A stretch of 64,000 bases of DNA from Malurus cyaneus samueli (GCA_009741485.1 CM019220.1:25138646-25202645); one strand, 5' to 3'. Shown: positions 24,855 to 37,689, counted from the first letter of the stretch. Made by a program: numbers and translations. Notes: generated by a model not told the origin, from the sequence alone.

Positions 24855-27063
24855 TTTGAGGAAAGTCACTTGTAATGGAACTTGAATTAAGTTTTTCATC
24901 AGAGTCTAAAAAGGCTTCTTTAATTAAATATTCCAGGGCAATTTTTGACATCTGTAAAGGCATTTCCTGCTTGTAAGGTATGTTTACTGTAATATACTAT
25001 TCCCAGGTACAGCGTAACTCACTGTAGGCAAGCCTTCTTTAACTTACAAAAGGATTGGGTTGTTTTAAAAACCTTTCATTTGTGTCTGTCTACACTGGAA
25101 AAAAAAATCTCTTTAAAATTGCACTGTATTTTATAAGGCTTTGAAAACCCTATTATTGACTCCTAGCTATTCTCTATTAAAAGATTAAACTGTAGAGCCT
25201 GTCTAAAAAGATGACTAGGAGAGCTGCATGAATTCTGAGTATTTAGATGTGTCAGTGTAACTCAGGTTACGTGGTGGGTCACTGGAATCCTGATACCATC
25301 ACATGGTTCTTGGTGACAGCAATCCAGCTCCCATATGAAAGAAAGCAAAATTTCAGTGATACCAAAACTCTGAGCCCTTGGGAATTTTACAAGGCTTAGT
25401 GAGTTCAAAAGTCAGCATCTGTTCTTCCTAATTATTCCATAATAATTAGTGATGCAAATCCCACTTGGGGAGGATCTTCCCTGTGCTTTTAGAAACTAAC
25501 AACTAGAAGACAGAGCCCTCAGAGCTGAGGTTCACTGCTCAGTGAGGTGATTATGCAGTTATGTTAGTAAGGATTACAAGGAGAGAGCCAGCTGCCTCTG
25601 CCACTCCTGATAACACAGAAAAATTGTATTTTCTACTTGGTGTGATTTTTCAAGACAAAATGCAAAGTATTATCTGATGCATCAGTGATTTACAGCTGAG
25701 CAAGTCTATATAGACTAAATAAATAATAATTTTTGTTTTTAAAATCCAGATTCCCCCTAAAATGTTTATTGCTTTACCATTAAAACAGCCAATTAAAATG
25801 ATTTCAGATGGCATTCATTTCCCATTGGTTGATAAAATTCCTCTGATAATTCTCTTCTTGATGATCTTATTGCATATAATGTCTGTCAAATCTGGCTGCA
25901 TGAGAGGATTTGGCCCTTGTGATTTCAACTTTTTCTTTACATGTTTATCTCAGCTTGAACATTCTTGTAAAATTGAAAATTAAAATTTCCTTTTCCAGTT
26001 ACAGTACTGATACCTTGAGAGATTGTGAGTCATTCAGGAAAGGATTTATACTGTCTAGCAAAAGTTATCCTTAGGCAGTACAAAGTCAGAATAACGGGGC
26101 AACACTGGGAGACCACATGTTCTGGATCATGAAATAAAGAAAATTTGCTCTCCTGTTGGTTTTGTTTCCAAGAAGCCCCTGATTTTGTGCTAAAACTTCC
26201 AAATGGGTATCTGCACATTATTTATTGTCATGTAGGATGCAGGGCTTGGAAAAATAGAGGGCAAACATTCTCAATGCTTATTTTGAACTTGTGGTGGTTC
26301 ACCCATCCACCAACAAATACCACCTTAGTGCTGAAAATCTACTGGCTATTGCCCTTGGCTTGTTTGAAGCACATCTTTGCACTGCCTGGTGAATTATGAG
26401 CCACAGCACAGGCAAGCAGACTGTCGAAAAGCTAGTGGTTTCTACTGGATGCCCACTCAAAATGGGAACCGTGGCTTTAATTTAAAAAGAAATAAAGAGG
26501 AGACCTCTCCTTTGACTCGCTAAAGTTACTGGACAAGTAAGTCTGCTGTTGCCTTTGGGTTTTGATGGTTTCCCGCACACAAAGGACTATTTTTTCATTC
26601 TTTGTGACTTACTAGGATTTAGAAAACTTTAATTCTGCATGTAGAGAGCAAGTGGGACTGCCTTTTCACTTAGACCCTGAGCAAGACACCACTGGTCCTC
26701 TGACAAGTGTCCTTTGCTTGCATGTTACACACAGAAATTCAACTTTCCTACTTTTCTGGGTCAGGCTGGGCTCAGCATTCTGATCTCTTATACAGCAGGA
26801 AAATGCTTCAGCTGCTGGTTCTGCTCTTCACTGCTCTTGTTTTTGACCAGAGGTTTCATTCAGGACTTGAGCAATTCAGACAACAATAAACAACATTCAA
26901 ACTTTTAGTGGTAAATAACAGATGCAGTTTTGATGAGTCAACACTTTCTGACAAAAGCAAAATATGACCAGAAAATCCCTGATCTGATCTAAGTCTTCCC
27001 AAAGTCTTGGTCAGTGTGTAAATTTTCTTCACTGAAGAGTTATAAATTGTCATTTTATTACAG
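24855..27063. other. non-coding stretch
   Basis: No repeat family recognised. A 12-bp palindrome, GTCTATATAGAC, lies at 25704-25715. An open + frame around 26145-26399 has a fair acceptor near 26172 but no good donor, and is not called. Confidence 0.5.
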
Positions 27064-27141
27064 ACATTGAAAAATTCTGCTCTCCTGATGCAGAAACAGT
27101 GCCGCCATCTCTTCCAATTAATTTTCATCAGCCTTCTCCTA
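27064..27141 (+). CDS. candidate internal coding exon (unknown gene)
   Basis: A 78-bp interval lies between an acceptor ending TTTTATTACAG (27053-27063) and a consensus donor with GTAAGT starting at 27142. Two frames are open throughout. Read with two leading bases (phase 1 in, phase 1 out), the 25 residues begin IEKFCSPDAETVPPSLP and look like folded-protein sequence. Read from the first base (phase 0 in and out), they are TLKNSALLMQKQ followed by a hydrophobic end. Only the second reading fits directly after the candidate at 22990-23126. The length is a multiple of three, so the exon could be skipped without shifting the frame. The family is not recognised and the call is tentative. Confidence 0.3.
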
Positions 27142-27284
27142 GTAAGTGATGTTTTAAATCTCCTTCACCTGAATTGCAGTGAATATTAGTTTGCTTTCTG
27201 TTTCACTTCGTCTGTCAGCTACATCATCTGCCTCTTACCACACTGATGCTTTATTTCCACATGTAAATGCTGTGATGCCTGCCC

Positions 27285-27560
27285 TCTTCACTCTTGTTGC
27301 TTGCTGCTGTCTGGTTTGGTTGCATAATTAATTGCAGAGGTACTTACTAAAAGGGGGTTTTCTTTCAAGAAGGTCCCGCCTTTGCTCTCCCTGCTGCTGT
27401 TGCTGTGAAATGCACTTCCAAAATTAACCACTAAGTGGGGATGTAAATTAAGCCGCTGGACTAGCAGATAAATGAATTTGTCTCATGTGTAATTGCCAGG
27501 CAAAGTGGCTACAATTTTAGCTATTTTCACTGACCCATTATTATAACTTTCCATTGCTAA
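27285..27560. promoter_or_regulatory. possible conserved non-coding element
   Basis: A block with dense homeodomain-like cores (TAATTAAT at 27325-27332, AATTGCC-type words further right) and GC-balanced DNA between them, just downstream of the 27064 exon candidate. On the minus strand, 27348-27402 is bounded by an acceptor (GCATTTCACAG) and a donor (GTAAGTACC) and has two open frames, so an opposite-strand exon is an alternative reading. Conservation is inferred from texture only. Confidence 0.3.
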
Positions 27561-30500
27561 AATAATAATTTTTTTTTTTCTGCAGAAAGAGGTATCTCTC
27601 ATGCAGAAGTGAAATGGGAACAGTTTAGTAGATGTTTTTGATGCCTTTTTCAGATGGCTCTGTGTAAACTGAGCTGTCTTTTATATTGTGGGTACTTGGA
27701 GCACTCAGTAGCACTTGCTTTGGTAAATCAGATGGATGTTTTGATTAGTTAAAACTTTCATTTGGGGAAAACGCAAGATTACAAATTCAAGTTTTATTAG
27801 CTGTGCCTACGGCAGAAAGTCATCAGAGTTTCAAGTATGTCTCTAGAGCCCAAGAAGCTATAAATCATTCAAACTTGTTAGAAAGTTGCCTAAGCTCCTT
27901 TGTTTACTATCCTAAAATTCTCTCTTATGCAGTATTTCATCCTGTATGTAAAATGCCTGCAACTCCTCATTATTATGAAAAGCAGGTGCAGATCCCTGTA
28001 ATTTCTTGGTCTGTTTTCATGGAAGAAACTTTTGAGGCATCACATGAAAGATATATATTGTGCATTAAAAAAACAACAAAAACACCAAACCAAAAAACCT
28101 TGTGGCATCTTTTGACAAAGTTTCTGAGGCTATTCAATCCTCCAGGATATGATGGGTAAGTGATGGAAGCCCCACCTGCAGTAAATTATACCACTCTAAG
28201 GTGCCTCTAGTAGGTCACTCAAATGCAATGTCCACTTCTGAAAATATTGACCTCAGTATTCATAATACCCTAAAAATTATCAGTAGCACTGACAAAGGAA
28301 CCCTTTCCAGGGCTGAAATTTCTACTTTTAATTGAAGGAAATCACATACTGTAGGCTCTGAACAGGTGATACACAGTTGCAGATCCAATTCAATTTAAGC
28401 AAGGTGTTTGGTCTTTCTGCGATTTCCCAATATTGCAATTTGCCCAGAAATATTAGCAGATAAAGATAAAGCAATTTTAGGTATTCCTCTGTGGCATCCT
28501 CTGTACTGATTCCAGGCTCCTCTTGGAATGCTAATATATCATCCTCACTGCTGTACTCTTGCAGCCTGTTCCCCGAAGGGGATTCAGATTGCCTTAGCAG
28601 CAAAATATTTTCTGATCACATTTCTCATATTAGGGAACCCCTGTATTCAGAAAGAGACCAGCAGTGATAATTTTACAATTTAGCTTTATCTAGTCATCTA
28701 TTAGCAAGTCATATGATATATCAAGTCATTTCAGCTTTGATGAAGGAAAGAGCTCACCAAAACATTAAGCGCTCAGTAGTTTGTATACAAAGCAAATTGC
28801 TGCCTCAAAGCATCTAAGTAAAATACTGTCTCTTTGCCTAAAATACAGATATTCTTGCTATCAAGGGTGTGAGATGATGTTTACAGATGCCTTCATGTGC
28901 CTACTTTGCCAGACCATTTAATGCTAATCTAGAGTTAGATTACCGTTCTGAAGCTGCTAATAAAATGTGTTACATTACCTTGCTTAGCCAAGGCCCCAGG
29001 GCTTCAGAGATGAGATTTCTATCCCTGACAGATCGTGGCTGGCTGAAAACTCAAAGCAGATACTTTTCTGTATCAGGTGTGAAGCACCCTCGCATCCTAA
29101 TACTGCCAAATGACACAGTAATGGAGAGATGTGTAAAATGCTTGTTTATTCCACAGAAGGGATATCAGCTGGGCATGAGGGCAAGGGAAAAATATATCCT
29201 TAAGCTGCAGGCAATTGCAGTAAGGCCAAAGCGGCTCTAAATATGCTGCTTGGCACTCAGGGAATGCAGATTTTAGGGTCCAAACACAGTATAGGGAGAT
29301 AAAGGCTAAGACTCTGATTTCTTCCCCACCCTGCTAGTCTCAGTGGTGGAAACAGTCTGGGGCATGCAAGAACACCAAATGCACCTCAGTGGTGAGGGGC
29401 TTAATAAGAGATGTTCAGGCTGCCATTAATCCCTTCATGTCCCAGTGTAATTATAGCTATTAAACTTTTGGGGAGGGTACAAGTTAGTGAGCAAAATGTG
29501 CCCTGGAGAACATCTCTCCATATGGCAACATGTCTGGAAGGCTCAGATTTTTCCAAGACTAATGTGACCCATCAGAGTGTTGTGCTCATGTTATTGATGA
29601 ATTGCCCAAACTTCTTCCCTTTTAACAAAAGACAAACTTCTTTACAACTATTGGTATTCTTGGATGATTCCTTTGGAAAACACTTCACATTCCTTTGTGT
29701 AGGGAATCTTTTGGGGTCTTTAACATTTTGGATGTATAGCTCTGGCTAGTGCCCAATAGGAATGCAGTTTGGAAGGAAGTTTGAATTCGTTTTTTCACAG
29801 CATTGTATCTTGTGTAACCTTTGAAATCTGGGCACAGGAGTAGGAGATAAAATACCTCCCAGACAGAAATTCAGGCACCATACCGGGTTTGTTCTCTCTG
29901 AACTGCCACCAGAAACACAGAAACCAGCAGGAAATAAAGCCTTCTCTTTCTGCTTTCAAGGTAATGAATCACTTCCTTCTACTTCAGATGGCAGCAGAGG
30001 AGGGACTCATCCAGGCTGTCCTTATGATCAGTGCTAAGGAACAGGCATTCCTAGAGCATGATTCATGTGAGCTGTTTTACATGCCAGCATCAGGAGGAGA
30101 TGGGATGTACTGCTTCACTCTGCCACCTGTGAAGGGAGGCTTTCCATGTCTGCTCCAGAGCTAGGTGTTTAATTTTTGCTGTCAGAGAGCCTAGCCCGTA
30201 TGTTCAGCCCTTTCCCTTGATGGACTCCTAAAGAAAAAGTCCTTTTCTTAGTCAAACTCTATCTGTGTTTTTTTTTGGCAGCTGAGCAGTGCAAAAACAC
30301 AAAGCATGGTGCAGAGATGTAATTTGTTCTCCACCTTAGGACAGGCACTTCCCAGATGGAAACCTGTTTCCAAGGCATGCTCCTGTTGGAAGAAGTGCTT
30401 TTTGATGCTCTTCCACCAGAAGCAGTGCACCCTGCAAGGGGTGAGTTACCCTTTCCCAAGGTGGGAACCCAGGCCTGGTGACATGTGGGTCCCTTTTGAC

Positions 30501-31915
30501 TGCTCATAAGAGAAGACAGCAATTTCCTTTCAGAAGCGAGTGTGAAAAGAAAAGTTGGGGCTTGACTCCTGCCTGTCTGCCCTTATTGCAGCAAGGATTC
30601 CCTTTTCAAGTGGCTGCCTTCTGCCATTCTTTTTCCTTCAGCTGCCTCACCCCTCCCCTGGAACATTTTGCCTGGGTGACCAGATTTTCAGACTTACCGC
30701 TTGCTATGAGTCTAATGGGATAAAAATGAAGAATAACGCAAAGGCACCAGCTGAAGAGTGAAATAGCTCTGCTTATGCAGGGGAATGAAATTTAAGAACT
30801 GGTCTGGAAAAAAAAAAGTCTGGGAGATGGAATGAAGATAAACTAGAAAACAGCAAGCTGTTAGTAGACTGGATGGTCATTTTTTGTACTTGAAAACTCT
30901 TTGTCTTATAAATACCAGTGACCCTTGAAGGATCTCTGATTGATTGGACAACTCCAGCTAAGTGGGAAACACAGAAGAATATTTTTCATAACTCCTGGTA
31001 GTACAGGCTCAGTAGCAGCTTGGATGGCTTTTTCCTAACCCTTTTGCACAGGCTGCCAAAGGAGGAATAACAAAAATCAAGCCAAGAGAGGTCTAAAAAC
31101 CTCACTCCATCAAGTACAGTGTAATTGTCAGAAAAGGTTTGGATATTGGCACAGACTTCTCTCCTGGAGGCAGGATAGTCAGGCAACTGAATTATCCATA
31201 AATTTTCCTGTCATTCATCTGCCAGGAGTATTTTTCAGAAATGCTGCTGTTCCATTGAGGTACTCCCCTTTTGTAATCGAATGATGATTTATTATCCAAG
31301 CAATGAAGAAAAATATATTACCTTGGAATTTTTGAATGGGTAATGATATGTAAGGCATTATAATGAATCACCTCTTTCCCTCCCCTCCCTTCCTAATGTA
31401 TATTTGGATGTTTATTTCCATATAAATTTCCATCTATTTCTGTCCTCTGAAGTTCTCCTTTACAAAGGGGAATTCCCAAGTTAAGGTGTTGGAGAGTTGG
31501 AGATACCTGAGCTAAAGAACAAACAAAGAGCCTTCCAGCTCTCCTCTCCCACATTTCCTTGCTCTCCCCATGCTCAGTCTCCTTGTCAGAGTCATTAGTC
31601 TCTGTGACTCCCTTGCAGTTGTGTTTCTGGTTTGAGTACAATTGTACTGAAGGTCCGGGTGAGGAGCTTTGCCCAAGTCCAGGCACAAGCCAAGGTCCTG
31701 AACCCCTTTGCTTCCATCACATGGTTCTAAAAGGACTGACGTGGAGTCAGAAGTGCTGCATTCTCTGCAGGTTGTCCTGTTGAGAGGAGCCCATGAATGA
31801 CCCCAGGACAGCACCATTAAATGTCTTAGAGCCTTTCTCTAGTCCATATTTTCAGGTTTTGCTGCATTAAATTAACTTCTGTGTATGTGCTACCTTCAGG
31901 TGTTGAACCATTCAC
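27561..31915. other. non-coding stretch, nothing firm
   Basis: No repeat family recognised. A + open frame of 117 codons at 28887-29240 has a mixed, protein-like composition but no recognised domain and no clear splice or start context. A minus-strand donor-like GTAAGT near 30696, with an acceptor near 30760, gives one short open frame. Neither is called. Confidence 0.5.
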
Positions 31916-31983
31916 GTAAGAGTTGGGTTTGATGATCCTTGAGGGTCCCTTCCGACTCAGATTATTCTCTTATTCTGTCTGTG
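31916..31983 (+). mobile_element. CR1 LINE, short 3' end fragment
   Basis: GTTGGGTTTGATGATCCTTG and GGGTCCCTTCCGACTCAG are the last bases of the CR1 3' untranslated region. They run into a degenerate 8-bp-type tail (ATTATTCTCTTATTCTG). Only the terminal part of the element is present. The tail differs from ATTCTATG units, which fits an older copy than the one at 24567. Confidence 0.82.
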
Positions 31984-34002
31984 AAAAGAGGCTTGGCAGT
32001 TGTAATGCGTGGTTTCTTCTGGAGGGTTTCTCCTTTCACTCTAATGCATTGCTCCTTCTGGACCTGTATGGGAGACAAGGCAGTGACACACATGATGCAG
32101 AGCTGTTACAAAGCGGGAAATCAGTCTCAAATAACTCGAGAAGTGCTTGAGCTGGTTCAGTGGTGTGGCAGCCCTGTGCTCTGTCAGAAGGGGAGGGTCA
32201 AGAGCACTTTCATTGGCAGTCAGAAGTGACACCAGTAAAAGAACACTTGAATTCCCTGCCACATGCTTCCTAAAGCTCTCTTACTGTTTACCAGGCAATC
32301 CTCTCACTAGGCTCATGCTTGTGCTTATCTTGTAGGCTTTTTTTCAGGGATTTATTTACAGACTTCCCCAGCTGGTTACTGTTATGCTTTGCTTGAAATG
32401 TAGTTGGCAGAATGCATTTTTTTAGGGCTGAAAAAGTCAAAAGAGCTTTGTGGGTGTTAGAGACCCAGATCTACTGAAATTTAGGAGGAGCTGCTGTCTA
32501 GCACATAGAAATTTCATTGAAAATCCTCTGCTAGACCTTCTGTTATTCTTGGTATATTCAGAACATGTCACAGAAAGAAAGTGTTGTTCATATGAGCTGT
32601 AGGGAACAATCCCACAGTTTTTTTGCTGCTCTGTTAAATTCTCATAGGAGAGACATTACAACAGGCTCCATCCCTTTGGAGCTACAAAATGTGGTTCTGA
32701 AGGGATTAATAAACCTACTGTATTTCAATGAGTACTGAAACAAGTCAGTATTGCCGAAGTGTCTCAAATACTGAGTAAGACTTCAGCCAGAGGCAGACTT
32801 TTCAGGGTCTGGAACTGCACACACACACAGGCACTCTAAACTTGGTTCATACTAAATTTGTCTTTAGCAAAATGAAGACATTGCTGGAAAAACAGAATTT
32901 TATCCGTTCTTGCAGACTGCATTTGCATTTGAATGTGTTTTATTCCTTTCGTGCTCATAAAAAGTGTTACATTAAATATTAATATGGTGTTTTCCTTGTG
33001 TTACTGTACAATTTCCAGACTCCTGGAATTTAACTCCATTGTAACCAAAATAACCCTCCAACAGAGGACAAAAAGCCTCTTTATACTAGTGAAAGAATCT
33101 GGCAAAATCAAATAGAAGGGTTTCATTTTTCCATTGGCCTGACATATTCCTTGACTGGCATCGCTAAACATATGATTCTCAATGTGTTTCTTTGTTATTA
33201 AAATGCAGCTGAACAATAGGACAGTGGTTGGTAAAATACAGAAAAGGAACTTATTAAAAAGATTTTTAACAGACTTATCTAAGGGGTTTTCAATCTCAAA
33301 TGACCATGAAATTTTTTATTTAAGTTGCAAGATGTCATTGCTGATATTTTTGCAAGCTGGAGTGTGACGTGTATGTGTTTGGGGGGACAAGAGATGGGAG
33401 ATGACCAACAGAGTCCCCTGCAATGTCTGATGCCATGAAGGCACACCAGAAACACCCTCACTGATGGTGCTGTGAACTCAAGGGCAGGAGGCTGCCTTTG
33501 GTTCTGCTGCAGTTCCTTTTGCACTGACACCGTCCTGGGCAGAACCTGATTCACTTGGCTCCCTGTAGCAAAGCCCATGCTCTGATTGCTTTCAATCCTC
33601 TGAGACAGGTTCTGAGCCAGATGTGAATATGTGAACTTGAACGGGAAGCAACACAGAAAAGGCAGAAAGAAATTTTCTAAAGGCGTAATAGACTTTAGAC
33701 GTATGATATCTAAAGCATCGTAATTAGGGTTTCATGGTCACAATACAAAATCTACTGAGGTATCTCAGCTGCAGTCCCTCATTAGGTAGCTATTTTATCA
33801 GGAGGTTTGTCATGGAAACACCACATCAACTTCAGCTCTAAGGATAAAGCCTCTCTTTTGAGGAGCAGGCTGATTTATTTAGGCTTGCTGTTCTTAAGGT
33901 CAAGTTTTTTCTGCTAGTTTGTAGGGATTAAATAAAAACAGGGAGAAGAGTCCCTCCTGTGGTTCTGGTTGACTCCACGTGCTGCAGCTCAGGTGATTGG
34001 TG
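31984..34002. other. non-coding stretch, nothing recognised
   Basis: No gene or repeat family recognised. A (CA)n run of about six units lies near 32818. Confidence 0.5.
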
Positions 34003-34076
34003 GTCTTATCAGACTGACCTCTGAAAGAATCAAGACCAGAGCTGAAAGAATCAAGAGCAGCCCTGCCTGATAAGAC
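34003..34076. repeat. inverted repeat enclosing a tandem duplication
   Basis: GTCTTATCAG (34003-34012) pairs perfectly with CTGATAAGAC (34067-34076). Inside the loop the 15-mer CTGAAAGAATCAAGA occurs twice, at 34021 and 34042. Each arm carries a GATAAG word, a GATA-factor core. Function unknown. Confidence 0.8.
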
Positions 34077-34497
34077 AAGGCCTGCTGACTCATGTGAGCC
34101 AAATGTTTGAGTTGCACATGCTAAGCTAACGGACTATGGTATTTACAAGGCTTCACTAAACACTTAAATCTATTTTGTGGATAAAAGGATTTTAAGTTAA
34201 TTTATTTTGTTGAGAGAATAATTTAAGCAAGTTAGCATTTTGTTGACAGAATTATGATGGAATTCATTTTGTCTGCATAACTGATCAGATAGTTAGCTGA
34301 ATGCATTTTCTCCACCAAATCAAGTATGTGCCAGGACTGTCAAACAGAGTCTCCTCTATGATTTCAAGACAGTTTTTCAACAAAATGAGTACAAAATCCT
34401 TTTGTCTACAAACGAACGGAGGTGTTAATTGTTTGTCCATAAAGAGCACAAAGCCAAATGATCCTCTGCTGAACACTGATAAAAATGGAGAAGAGGA

Positions 34498-34514
34498 TGT
34501 GTGTGTGTGTGTGT
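34498..34514 (+). repeat. (TG)n microsatellite
   Basis: About eight and a half perfect TG units. Ordinary dinucleotide repeat. Confidence 0.9.
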
Positions 34515-35686
34515 ACACAAACATACAGAGCCGTGTGCCTTGTCCAAGTGCCACAAACAGAGTGCCTGGCAGGGGATGGTCTGATCCCTGCTGAGATGTG
34601 ACATGGCCTGGATATCATGTTCGTGTCGAGAGCATCACAAGGAATTAACTCGTGTAGAAATGCAAAACACAGGTGCTGGAAAGCTGTCAGTGTTGTTTCT
34701 AGCAGGGATGCAAGCCATCCCAGATCTGCTTGGTACGGATCAGGTACATGAGGGATGCAGGGGTTTCTGGCCCTGAAGAATTGTGTCACGAATAGTTATG
34801 GCAGATGAGGAGCAGAGGGAGGATGTGCTGTGTGCAGATCCTGAGAGCTGAGGCATAACAAAGCAAACCCATTTGTTTCAAATCCGATGGGGAAACACCT
34901 CTTGGACATCAGGAATACCTCTGAGTTTTCTTCATGATGTGAACCCCCCCCTCTTCTTCTGGACAGATGCTGATTAAGGTGGTACAACATAAGCTATCTG
35001 CCCATACAAGATGAGCATTTCACCTAATTCTTGATTTTATCCACAATTGGACTGATCCAAAGCCCACTGATAGCTTTATTTTCTATTTTTTTTTCTTATT
35101 TTTCTAAGTACACTGTAATTGCAAGTATTAAGGGCTTAGTTTAGAAGAGAGCATCTGGGATTTCAGGTCTGAGCACCTCTGAGATCATAATAGAAAAAAC
35201 ATTGTGATTTTTACTCTGAAAATATCACTGTACTTTTGGAGCAGTCTTTGCTTAAGATTAAAGATTTGGAAAGAAAAAAGAAAAATCCTCATTAAAGATG
35301 TCATGAAGTTGCACAAAATAATTTTTCCTTTTTCTCTCTCTCTTTTTGTGCTTTTAAGAGAGTTGAAGTCAGTGGAGGTAGGAAAAATATAAAATAAAGC
35401 TATGAGGAAATATGATAGTGTCACAGTGCAAAACAGAAGTTCAGCCCTCTGATATGTTTTTGTGTTCATTCAGGAAGAAACAACCATTTAATCCCCAAGT
35501 TCATTTATAGTGCTCAAAGTACCCAGGCTTTCAACTCTGCTGATCGTCAGCAAAGCCAAAAGAAGAGAAAAGCCATCCATTTTCCGTTCTGTTTCCTCTA
35601 AACCAGAGTATTACTGCCAGAGAGTTGAAAATAAGGAGATGTACACTGGGTATGGAGAGATGAGGTTAAAGGAATGGAAGCAGTTT
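34515..35686. other. non-coding stretch, nothing recognised
   Basis: No gene or repeat family recognised. There is a pyrimidine run with CTCTCTCT near 35335. Confidence 0.5.
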
Positions 35687-35765
35687 CATACAAGAAGCTC
35701 TTCTTGTATGCTCTTCTTGTATGCTATTTACAAGCATGCTCTTCTTGTATGCTATTTACAAGAGC
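35687..35765. repeat. palindrome with tandem 28-bp duplication
   Basis: CATACAAGAAG (35687-35697) and CTTCTTGTATG (35700-35710) form a perfect 11-bp inverted repeat with a 2-base spacer. The right arm then seeds copies of the 13-mer GCTCTTCTTGTAT at 35697, 35710 and 35738. The last two begin a roughly 28-bp tandem unit that also contains GCTATTTACAAG. This is consistent with hairpin-assisted slippage or template switching. Confidence 0.92.
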
Positions 35766-36369
35766 ATAATCTCTGTTTTCTGCAAGGAACGTTTATAACA
35801 GGAGTGCGATGGGGAGACCCCTGTTTTTGTATTCTTTTGCAGAAAATGACCTCTGAGACAATTCTGCTGGGGTCACGTGTGTGCTGCTCTTTGCAGTGCC
35901 TCCAAGGTGTTTCCCTGCTGGCTCTTGCCTTTTGCTTTCTGGTGTGAACAGTGGTCTCAGCGTGGCTTAGAAGGAGCAGCAGTGGGGGTTTGCAGTTTGA
36001 TTATGCCATTTATTCCCAGTGTTTTGGCAGAGCACATTGCGCTGTGTCCTGTGAGGAGCCCCAATTGCTCTTGATGCCCAAGGTGAAGCAAATCTGACAT
36101 GTCAGACTCCCTTGTTGCTTAACAGTCACTAATGACTGCAGCATATGTTGCTGCTTCCCAGGGCACGGGGTGTTCCGTGCATCTGTTCCTCCTCCAGGAT
36201 CCAAATCTTGGTTTCAATGCCGTGATCACTGTGCCTTTAGTCAGCAGAACCTCGGGGTGTTGGCTGGTCCCAGGCCAGTGAAGCTCCAGAGGGACTGTGC
36301 TGGGACACCTAGGGACAATTAGGCCACTACTGGGGGTGGTAATCTGTAACACACTAATGATGTGAGTGT

Positions 36370-36520
36370 CTTGCAGAAATCCCAGCCTGGAAATAAAAAA
36401 GTCGTAAATTGCAAATGCTGTATTAACATGGGTTCATGAGGCACTCGCTAGGGGCTGCATGCATAAATTGTCCAGGTAATAAAAACCTGCAGTGTCAGTG
36501 CTGAGGGACCTCTCAAAATC
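36370..36520. promoter_or_regulatory. possible conserved non-coding element
   Basis: A short block of non-repetitive sequence with an ATTTGCAT-like octamer relative (AATTGCAAAT, about 36407-36416), TGCATGCAT and CpG-containing words in an otherwise AT-leaning region. Texture alone suggests constraint; nothing else supports it. Confidence 0.2.
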
Positions 36521-36651
36521 CAGGACTGTCAGATGGAAGTGGTACCTGTAGTGTGAGGTGTCTGTAAATCTGGACAGTGTGCTCTGAATGTAAAGGCAGG
36601 AGACTGCATATTTAAAAGGCTGGTAAAACCAAACTGAGCAGAAAAGGCTTT

Positions 36652-36691
36652 AGTCACGTCTGCACTGCTCACGGCAGATGCAGACGTGACT
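36652..36691. repeat. long near-perfect hairpin
   Basis: AGTCACGTCTGCA (36652-36664) is the exact reverse complement of TGCAGACGTGACT (36679-36691). Inside the 14-base loop, CTGC and GCAG (36665-36668 and 36674-36677) also pair, leaving a 5-base loop and a single bulged A. The stem is therefore 17 bp with one bulge. A few further outer bases can pair with wobble. Each arm contains a CpG within an ACGT core. The size falls at the short end for a microRNA precursor. No expression evidence is available. Confidence 0.9.
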
Positions 36692-37689
36692 GCTTCCCGG
36701 CAGATGACACTGCATTTCCACTTTATCCTGAGGTCACATCTTCAGTGTAGGTATTCAAAGTCACACCTATTCATAAAACTGATTTTGCAGCCTAATAACT
36801 CTTCAGGGCTGCAGAGAGAAGAGACAGTTTTTAATGCAGGCAAAGGTAGGACACTTGGAAATAATGAAAAGTCTGTATTATGTACTATCAGAAGGAGAGA
36901 AGGGAGTACTTGCTATTAAACTTAAAATGTCATATCTTATAATGAAACTAAAATTTGAGCCATTAGAAAAGCCAAACCCTGCTCTCTTTTGCCTACATGC
37001 ATTTTCTTTACTAATGTAATTCCTGGTGCTGGCTCCAGCACTATCACCTCCTAAATGACTTGGCCTATAAAGCGTACCACTTTCTAGGGGAAAATGTATC
37101 ATTTTAGTAGGTTGAGGTGATGTAAGAGACATTCTCAGTATGATCAACTTCATTTAAAGCCCTAATAACTAATTCATGCATGAATGACTAGAGATTCTTA
37201 GTAAGGTACGTCTGCAAAGGTCACAAGGGATTATTTTTAGGGTAAACTGCCGAATTGTTTTTTTTGGAAAGACTATGTGATTTTTTGAGCATAAATGGCA
37301 GTAGTTTACTCCACCTATATCCAAAGGGATCAAGAGGTATGGTTTACAGCTTTGTGTGAGGTAGGCTGTAATAAAGGATCATCCACACTGCATGCAGACC
37401 ACTGGAGGTTTCTGCTGTTCAAGGCATTTGCTCCTCTTTCATCCAAGAGAATCACAAGCAAATGGAGCTGTCATAGTAATCTGCCAGGTAGCTAATGTAC
37501 AGAGGAGGGAAGATACATGACTCAGAGAAGCACTTGTTTGGAGCATTTTTATTAGTCACATGCAGGATATCATTCAGAGGGTAGTGGGGCTCCTGTAATT
37601 CAAATGAAAATAAAATGTATGTTTACTTCATAGTCTCTGCAGGTGACCATTTCAGATCTGTGCTGGAGAACTTTTCTGGCTCAGAGACA

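Noticed and set aside
35510..35947. 145-codon + open frame
   Set aside because: Runs straight through the hairpin and tandem 28-bp duplication, so part of it is repeat-derived. No domain seen.
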